64,000 nucleotides of DNA from Gongronella butleri (Eukaryota > Mucoromycota > Mucoromycetes > Mucorales > Cunninghamellaceae): the NCBI GenBank assembly GCA_025201375.1, contig JAIWZP010000004.1, positions 1-64,000 on the forward strand, in the 5' to 3' direction. Of the stretch, positions 56,636 through 64,000 are shown one piece after another. The stretch's first letter is position 1. Each line of letters opens with the position of its first letter. A model generated the notes under the pieces. The model had not been told where the DNA came from and ran no database searches. It saw only the letters and a program-made list of their open reading frames with translations. The translations under genes and the position numbers were made by a program.

Positions 56636-57248
56636 AAATAGGGGGAGTGTACGCAAACCGTTCCAAAGTCAAACAAACAAAAAAGAAAGCGAGAGAGGAG
56701 GAGGAGGAGGAGGAAAAGGGAAATTTTGCTCCAACCCTGATTGAAAAGCGTGTTGACTTTTTGCTCGTGTAACCGGGCGGATGCTTATTTTGGCTTCCAC
56801 AGCGTCCGGTGCTTACTTTGGCAAGCGACGATCGTGACACACCTTCCTATAATCACAAACAAAAGGCAAGTGAGTGAATGGAGCGAAGGAGAGAAACAGA
56901 TGAGGGGGGGGGGCAACAACTAAAAACAAAAAAAAAATAAAAAGGACGACGTGTGACATCTGCAAGCGCGTTTTCTCCGGCAAAAGGAGCAACCAATGCA
57001 GATTCATCCAAAAAAAAAAAAGAATAGCCATTTTGCATTGAATCAGTTGATGAAGAACATCATGTGACAAAAAGAGAATGTTAATGATGCCGTGTGTGTG
57101 TGTGTCCAAGCAAAAAATAAAAAAAAAAAGGAGGATCAGGGCCTAAAAGGCCAGAAGGTGTTGTCTTTTCCCCCCCTTTTTTTTTTATATTTCTTTTGAA
57201 GCTCCTCTTTTTTTCTTTTTTGCTCGCTCCATTTTTTTCATTTCTTCT
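56564..57248. promoter_or_regulatory. Divergent region AIG1-type GTPase / PH-domain gene
   Basis: 685 bp including an (AG)n microsatellite (about 56608-56637) and a GAGGAGGAG run (56697-56714). G-, A- and T-runs and a pyrimidine leader lie just before 57249. No gene. Confidence 0.45.
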
Positions 57249-59166
57249 ATGTTTCGCTTGCACCGGCCTGACGTGTTGCACGATAGTTGGGAGGAGCCAG
57301 TGCATATGCCTGTGTACGAGGGCCACCTGCACGTTTACACGGACAAGGGCAAGTGGAAACGACACCTTTTCCGATTCGACGGCGTGTCGTTGATATGCTT
57401 ATCGACAAAAAAAGTCAAGCTGCCGTACACGGTGCGTGTTGACCTGTCTGAACAGGGCCAGTCGTGCCTGTCGCTGACGTCGCCGCTGCTCGCCACGCCC
57501 AACAAATCGTATTCGGAGACGCGCACACCAGCCATTGCGTCACACCACCAGCTGCATGTATGGTCGGTGCAGCTGACGCACGTGCAATCGATCTCGCTGC
57601 TTGCGACCAAGGAAAAGGCGCCGCCATGCTGCTGCATTCGCACCAACGACGATACCACCTATGTATTGAAAGCGTCCAAGCGCAAAGATCTCGATCGCTG
57701 GCTGTTTGTCCTCACCAAAGCATGGCAATGGCTGCGCAATGCCCCTGTCATGCCAACTTGTTCCTCCACCACACTGCAAACAGCAAATAACCCTGCACAA
57801 CAGCCCTTTTGCCGCCAACCCCCGCCGCCGCACCCACTGGCTCATCGGTTTCGTGAATCCCAGCACCAAATGCACCCGCCATCTACCACCAATTTGTATC
57901 AGCACACACCGCCGCCATCGTTTGAACGCATGATCCCACCACATGCCATGTCGCGTACACCCCCGACGCCTCCTCCACATCGCTACCCATCATCTACACT
58001 GGTCAAATCAAGCAACACACCGCCGCCTCCAGCACCTCCAGCACCGGCAATCTCTACCGATCAGCATCGTGCATCCATCTTATCGTCAGAAAAAGAGCAA
58101 TGGATCAACGAATGGCGCGCATGCTTGGAACCCATGGCCCCGGCCGACGAATTGGACAAAAAAACGCATGAAACGCTTCTCAATGACATGCTGCCGCCCC
58201 AGGCATCGTCTCACGAACCAGATCATGCCGCGCCATCGCCGTTGCCATCGCCTGCCATGCCGACCGCCGATCTAGACGACAATGACCATCGCCGCCGCTC
58301 CTCCATCTCGTTAAAAAAGAAACGCTCCGACGAGGTGAAGAATTGGATGTCGACCACGCACGTGGTCTCCTCCATGTCACCCACCCGCCAAACTCCTCAA
58401 CAGCAAGGTACAATGAAAAAAAAAAAAAGAGGCAAAATCGACCCACGTGGCTGCCTTTTTTTTTTCTTTTTTTCTGACGCCTGATTTTTTATTTTTATTT
58501 TTTTGGGTTTCTTTCCTTCTCTTTTCAGATGACCTCAACATCCAATTCTTCCAAGATGCAACGACAACGGACCCAACAAACGGCACAGCCGAGCGATTAA
58601 GCCCAAGCAACGATTCGCTGCGTTTTCATGGATCGACCAAGGCCAAGAACGTGCGCATTGTCACATCGTGCGTGGCTCCGGATGGCGACCATGAAGAGCC
58701 ATCGTTCCAATCGCCTCAATTCACCTTGTCACCGGAAGATCAGCTCGTCACGCCACTCGATAGCCACTCGCCATTGCGCACGCTCAGCAAGCTCGAATCG
58801 GCCGACGACGTGTACAAGCAGTATCGGCGCATGGACGACACGCACCGCGGGAGCCGCATTGTCCTTGGCGGACCGCATCACGCGTCACCCATTGCTTCCG
58901 CCGCTGCCAACCATTATACATCGCCCACCGCGCCTCTGTCACCCGTCATTGAGCACCACGGTGCCGTCATTGCACCTGCCATGCCTCGCTACCAGCCACA
59001 CACCTTGATGGCCGCCGCGACAACGAACCCTTTGCCCATGCCTGCCAGCCCAACAGCCAAGAATGCATCTTCTTCCCCATCTTCATTCCCAGAAAACCAT
59101 ATCCTGCTTGAAAAATCCATCTTACCCCACCCCTCGCCCTCATTGTCGGATCACCCATTGCCTTGA
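57249..59166 (+). CDS. PH-domain protein with long disordered tail
   Basis: Two exons, 57249..58407 and 58529..59166, give 598 aa. Residues about 20-155 read as a pleckstrin-homology domain: MPVYEGHLHVYTDKGKWKRH, LFRFDGVSLICLSTKK, VQSISLLATKEKAPPCCCIR and, as the closing helix, DLDRWLFVLTKAWQWLRNA. The rest is Pro/Ser/His/Thr-rich and disordered, with a basic patch (RRRSSISLKKKRSDEVKNW) likely to be phosphorylated or lipid-binding. PH domains usually bind phosphoinositides or small G proteins; the specific partner cannot be inferred. No second folded domain is visible. Confidence 0.82.
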
Positions 59167-59214
59167 TACCTTTTTTAATACTCTTTTTTTTTCCATAAAT
59201 TGACCCGTTTCTCT

Positions 59215-59257
<43 letters not shown>

Positions 59258-59863
59258 GTGAATTCGTACACTTACGCGTTGTACCTCTGTGGTGGTGGGT
59301 GCTGGACTGACTGTGTTTTTATTTGAGCGCGTGCGCGCGCGTGTGTTTTAGGTTTGTGGCCTAAAAATAAAGCCGACAATAGTCGCACGTATCTTTTTTG
59401 AATTTGATTTTTAGTTTTTTTTGTGCAATGCTACGACCCAACTCTTTGGTACAGGCACCCTCGCCCATTTACCCGGGTGCAAAAAGGGCATAAAAATAAA
59501 CGTGCGGCATTTACAACCGCCATTCAACGTGCTTCGGAAACAAAGAGTCAGGGCCAAAAATGCGCATCGAGGAATGAACTTGCACAACAGACAATGAGCC
59601 CCGTTCAAAACCACAGTGCCGCCGCGTTCCCCCCGAACGTCGCCCTCAAATGATGCCGATAAAACCTTATCGACTGAAATTGAGGATCGCGCAGATAAGC
59701 TTGCGTCTTTTGTGTGAGGTCCACATTTTTTTTTTTTTTTTTTGGGCGCAATTGATGAGATGATGGAGGCTATGCCCAAGGTTTGAAAACAGGGCACAGG
59801 GAAACCACGCGCGAATCACAAGATGGCGTCTTAATTTTTTTTTTTTTTAATTTTGATCATCTT

Positions 59864-59914
<51 letters not shown>

Positions 59915-61137
59915 TGTAAACAATGATGCGCCATATTTTTTTTTCTGTGCTGGTTGGCTGGTTTGCTTGGCATGAGGAAAGTATCCTGCCATAGCAACAT
60001 GGGCGCGCTGATCCCAGGATAAAAAAGGCTAGAGCCATTGCGTGCACATATCAGCGGGGCCGTAAAATGCCATTGATGCCCGCCCGCGGGTCGTCCATGG
60101 AAAGCGCAGAGACCATGCAAATTCATAGCGTGGGTAACGGGCGCCATTTTGCTATTTGCCTGTGAGGAATGGGCAAGGGCTAAAACAAAAAAAATGCAAA
60201 AAACAAAGGGGCACTGTCAAGGACGAAAAACGCGAGAATGGCGTGCGCACCCCCACAAAAATCGATGATGTCAGGAATGGTTGCACGCGCCGGCCTGCCG
60301 TTTCTCGTATAAGCTTTTTCCTTGGGGGCTGGCATGCGCCGCACGCTACCCAGCACGCCATCCAGCCCGACGGATGAGCTTTTACCAAGCGCAATTATCA
60401 TACCTCGCTTGTTGACTTTTGCTGTTGTTCATGCAAGTGAGCAAAGATTGAGATCATGCCAATTGAGCGTGGAAACACACATTTGAATTGTCACGTAGCT
60501 CACGTGGTGTGATTGTGAGCATTTTCCGGTTTTTTTTTTGTTTTTGTGTTGCGCGTGTATCTTTTTGATCCAACTGGTGCAAGGAAGATTAAAAAACCTC
60601 CTGAATCTCTCTCACGTAAGGGGACGAGGGTGGGATTCCGCTCGTTCAAAGGACCAATTGGCAACCATGGAGCCTCGGTCGGATCAGGTTGGGCATCCAA
60701 TTCGGCCTTTTTTTTCCTTCACGGACCTAGTCATCGCTCGCCCCACCTCCGACAGAAAGGGGAATCAGTGGGAGACGGGCGATCATGGCGCTTCCCCATG
60801 ACCCATAACAAAATTTGTTTTTTTTTCTTTTGGTCTTTCAAAGAAAAGAACAATGGGGGTAGAAACGTGTGACCTGTCGCATTGCTGATTTGACTCAGAT
60901 TGAAAATAGGATCTGGATCAGGCACTCCTGGGTGCTCAAAGTGATCGATTGACCGCATGTTGTGCTACACGGACTTTCAACCTTGTTGTTGCCAAAGGAT
61001 GGCTCTATTTTGTTCGTCTGACAAGGGGCCAAAAAAAAAAAAGAGTGAATTTGGGCCCGCTTCTTGACATCTTTTTTTTTCTTCCTTCTCCTCCTTTTTT
61101 TGATTGTATTTTTCTTTTTTACTTTTTGACACATTGC
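59167..61137. other. Gap between the PH-domain and methyltransferase genes
   Basis: Nearly 2 kb with unusually long T runs (59218-59255, 59870-59910, 59727-59743) and a TATA-poor promoter. A poly(A) signal AATAAAG near 59367 may serve the PH gene. Two 70-110-aa frames (59411-59797 minus, 60546-60872 plus) have no family features. Confidence 0.45.
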
Positions 61138-62634
61138 ATGGGCAACCAATTATCGAAAAAAGCAAGAAAGCGACTGCTTAAAAAATCACGCACAGGCCAG
61201 GACACGTCGTCCAGCGGTAGCAGCTCAGACATGATGCCCATGAATTATGACGACGTGCTCCTGGAAGCGGCACAATATCAGGAACAGCATTACCTGATCA
61301 AGCATCTCTTCCAGAGCAACACTAAAGCGCCCATCGACGGATTGCTAAGCGTGCCAGGGTCACAATGCCTGGATATTGGCTGCGGCATCACGGCCACATG
61401 GATTCAAGGTACCCAAAAACAAAAAGAAGAAAAAAAAAAGGAGGCTTGTTTTGACGTGGCGGGCTCAATGGATTGTGTGTGGGTGTAAAAGAAAAAGGAT
61501 GGCGTGCTTGGAAAAAAAAGGTTTGCTTTATTGCGTGTGTGTGTGTGTGTGTGAAAGAGTCGAAATTGTGGCTCCCCCATTGTGTATTATTACCATTGAG
61601 AAGCAAGCGCGCGCGCGCGAGCACGCGGCATGCGGCGCACAAGCGGCAAAGAGACGAGAATGGCGACATCAATGCAATTTGCAAATGTGGGCCCATGTGT
61701 GTGTTCCAAAAAAAGAGAGGCATTGTTTTGTTTCTATCCTGACGATGGGCGGCTCATCGCGTTTCCCTTTTTTTTTTTTTGAACCAATAGACATGGCGGC
61801 CGAGTATCCCAATGCGCTGTTCACCGGCGTGGACTTGCTCACCGTGGCGAATCAACAGCATATACCCCGAAATTGCGAATTCAAGACGCTTGACATCTTG
61901 TGTCCGCTGCTACCGACGCTCGTCCCCGAGTCGTTTGACTTTATCTACCAGCGCTTCATGTTCAACACGTATGAAATGAACGATGCGCGCAAGAAAAAGT
62001 TTAGAGAATTCGTCCAATTGCTCAAACCAGGCGGCTACATCGAATTGGTCGAGCCTGACTTTATTCCGCGACAGGCAGGTCCCAAATACACGTCGCTTTG
62101 CTATGCTTGTAAGCTTCCAAAAAAAAAAAAAAAATAGAGACAGAGAGCGCGCGCCCACCCACCCACTCATCCAAATTTTTTTCCAATAGTAATCAACCTG
62201 GTCGGCACAGAAAAAAAGGAGATTTATCATGGACCTGTGGTGCATCAGTGTCTTGTTGAAATGGCGGATCAATTGCAAGACATTCGAACGGACTACACAT
62301 CAATGCCGGTATGCTGGGGTGGCTACATTGGCAAAATGCTCTACCAGGTAAAAAGAAAAAAACAACGTGGCTCGCTTGTCACCGATAAAAACAAATGACG
62401 TGATGCAATTGAGCTCATTCTAACCTTATTTTTTAAAAAAAGTTTTTCAATGCATTGTTGAAGCAGCTCTCACAAGGGCTTTGGTTGTGGCTCCCTCTGG
62501 AAGGCGACTACGATGAAAAAGTCTTTAATAATTACCTGGACAGTGCTTTTAATGAGTGCGTCGAGTACAAGACATACATCAATCTGCATTGGGTCTATGC
62601 AAAAAAGTGCGGTGCCCCAACATATTCAACATGA
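61138..62634 (+). CDS. SAM-dependent methyltransferase with N-myristoylation-like N-terminus
   Basis: Class I methyltransferase of unknown substrate, 312 aa. Exons 61138..61408, 61791..62108, 62190..62347, 62443..62634. Motif I is CLDIGCGITATWIQ, split by a 382-nt intron. The acidic end of strand 2 is FTGVDLLTV; then come FKTLDILCPLL, the FDFIYQRFMFNTYE strand and LLKPGGYIELVEPDF (post-III motif). The layout matches fungal methyltransferase-domain proteins with an LKPGGYIEL block. The first residues, MGNQLSKKARKRLLKKS, fit the N-myristoylation consensus (Gly2, Ser6) followed by a basic patch, suggesting membrane attachment; this is inference. Intron 1 contains GT and GCGC microsatellites (61536-61553, 61610-61622). 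Confidence 0.85.
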
Positions 62635-63391
62635 GCGGGCCGTCAGGGGCCGCCAGGGCCGCCTTGACATGTGATTCATTAAGATTGGGCCATGGGCCTC
62701 TCTTTTTTTTTTTGCCTCCGCTCGTCTCAATGACCTTATTTTGCCCCCCTCTCCCTCTTTTCCCCGCTAATGCTGTTGATAGATGACGGTGTGTGCTCAC
62801 CCTTGCTTTTAAAGCGAAAAATAAAGCCAATTGCGCGCAAAAAGGCGTGCTGCAACCCTCAAAACAAAACAAAAAAAAAGCCCATTACCACGCGACGAGT
62901 CTCGGGAATTGGCCCTGAACGCGCCACGATCTCGTGCGCGGGTGGAGAGGCGCGCGTGTGTACGACACACCACTCTACAGCGCCAGCGAAAGAATGGGGA
63001 ACATGGCAACCCCCTTTTTTTTGCATGGGTCACGATTTTTATTTTTTGCATGCATCCTTGTTCATTTATGCTGTGGCCGTCTCCTTTTGCTTGTTCCATC
63101 CCGACTTTTTTTTTTATATGTGCTATTCAATTATTCCATGGGCTTTGGATGGCGATTGGTTGAACCTTATTAAGCAAAAGGTGCAAGCAAGAGGTCTTGC
63201 GAGGTCAATTGGACCTTTGCCCCCACCGGCACCAGGGCCAGAGGAGTTGGCGTCGCACAAATCGAGCGGGTCGCACAAAAAAAGTGGACACCGCCAAAGA
63301 CGAAAAAAAAGTGCCATCTTGCTCCCTTTTTCTTCTCTCTTCTTTCACCTTCCTTTTTATCTTCGTGTTTTCGTTCTTTTTTTTGCAAACC
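62635..63391. other. Gap between the methyltransferase and CHO2 genes
   Basis: 757 bp holding the upstream 3' end and the CHO2 promoter. AATAAAG near 62820 is a possible poly(A) signal. A pyrimidine-rich leader (63325-63385) precedes the ATG. I looked for the yeast-type inositol-responsive CATGTGAAAT element and did not find a clear one. Confidence 0.4.
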
Positions 63392-64000
63392 ATGGCAGCA
63401 GACGCAGAGCTACGCCAACGAACCAAGCAAGAGAAGCGTCTTTCCGAGTCACTGACTGACTCGGACAGCTCGGCTTATGCTGACCTTGATATGCAACGAG
63501 ACAAGTCGGTGCGCTACTCGTATGGCCGCACGCCAGACAACAAGGGTAAGGCACGCGCCGCACGCGCAAGCCGTCAATAGGGGACAGTGACAAGGGCAAA
63601 CGAGCCACGTGAATTCGAGGAGATCAGCCAGTTGGCGATCATCCTCTCAAGGCACCCGGAAAAGACCCTGTTTTTTAATTTTTTGCCCCCTCCCTTTTTG
63701 ATCTTTTTTTTTTTGTTCCCGTTTTAGTCTTCCGTGTGCCTGTGACGCACGAGATGGTGCAGACGCTCATGGATCCCAAAAAGAAAAAGAGCTTTTTTGA
63801 TTACCTCACTCTCGGCATCATGGGCGTGCAAATCTTTCTTTTCTTTGTGTTGGACACGCGCGTCAAGCAATTCCTGTTCCTGTTCCTTTTTGCCTTTTGG
63901 CGCCTGGCGTACAATGCGGGTCTCGGTGTGCTGCTCAAGTATCAAAGCGATTCGCGCGGTCTTGTCGAGCTTGCCAAGCATTTGCAGATCTTTGAACCGG
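63392..64000 (+). CDS. CHO2: Phosphatidylethanolamine N-methyltransferase Cho2, 5' part (cut by window end)
   Basis: First enzyme of the methylation route from phosphatidylethanolamine to phosphatidylcholine, in the ER membrane. Visible exons are 63392..63545 and 63728..64000, joining in phase (G|TC); the gene continues beyond the window. The N-terminus is polar (residues 1-51). Then VFRVPVTHEMVQTLMDPKKK and two hydrophobic segments (LTLGIMGVQIFLFFVL; QFLFLFLFAFWRLAYNAGLG) match the start of fungal Cho2. FAFWRLAYNAGLG is diagnostic. The catalytic methyltransferase domains lie outside the window. In yeast CHO2 is controlled by Ino2/Ino4 and Opi1; an Opi1-like gene lies about 51 kb upstream here. 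Confidence 0.9.

Noticed and set aside
56608..56637. (AG)n tract as a functional element
   Set aside because: A simple dinucleotide microsatellite in a promoter; no further pattern supports a specific role.

Overview
The window is a gene-dense stretch of a eukaryotic nuclear genome, almost certainly from an early-diverging fungus (Mucoromycota-like). Genes carry many short introns of about 50-190 nt with GT..AG ends. Many donors are followed by A-runs and most acceptors follow long T-runs. Intergenic gaps are short, and the gene set is fungal: Opi1, Cho2, Zn2Cys6 and GATA factors, a Vip1-type RRM protein and Oca1. A Fanzor nuclease and an AIG1-type GTPase also fit early-diverging fungi. The assignment is inference from content; no rRNA or other marker is present.

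Layout. 1-1574: degenerate repeats, no gene. 1575-14076: compact housekeeping block with CFT1/CPSF1 (-), OCA1-like phosphatase (+), PRL-type phosphatase (+), SGF11 (+), OPI1-like (-) and ARPC3 (+). 14077-17862: repeat-rich gap with TACAGTA-type palindromes and one copy of a ~0.6 kb interspersed repeat. 17863-31606: unknown protein (+), TAF5 (-), RPL28 (+), SEC24 (+), Vip1-like RRM protein (+), DUF1772 membrane protein (+) and F-box protein (-). 31607-40909: accessory region. It has a HindIII-site-rich repeat, then a putative 7.6 kb mobile segment (33047-40676) bounded by inverted arrays of 20-bp repeats. Inside it lie a DIRS-like retroelement remnant, a small TPR-like gene, a FEN1-like protein with lost active-site residues, and a Fanzor gene. 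40910-52777: coiled-coil/borealin-like protein, SEC2-like GEF, Zn2Cys6 factor, GATA factor (-) and PDCD2/Tsr4 (+). 52778-55246: second repeat-rich gap with the second copy of the interspersed repeat. 55247-64000: AIG1-type GTPase (-), PH-domain protein (+), SAM methyltransferase (+) and the 5' end of CHO2 (+), cut by the window edge.

Most genes are unlinked housekeeping functions: 3'-end processing, SAGA/TFIID, COPII, actin, ribosome and phospholipid control. The most interesting element is the Fanzor locus, a eukaryotic TnpB-related RNA-guided nuclease. It keeps RuvC-I, RuvC-III and the zinc finger, and has the alternative glutamate expected of Fanzors. Two hairpins lie just after its stop codon and before the right inverted repeat, as expected for a guide-RNA scaffold at a transposon end. 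Its reading frame has one break in the N-terminal half, explained either by an unusual 86-nt intron or by a real frameshift.
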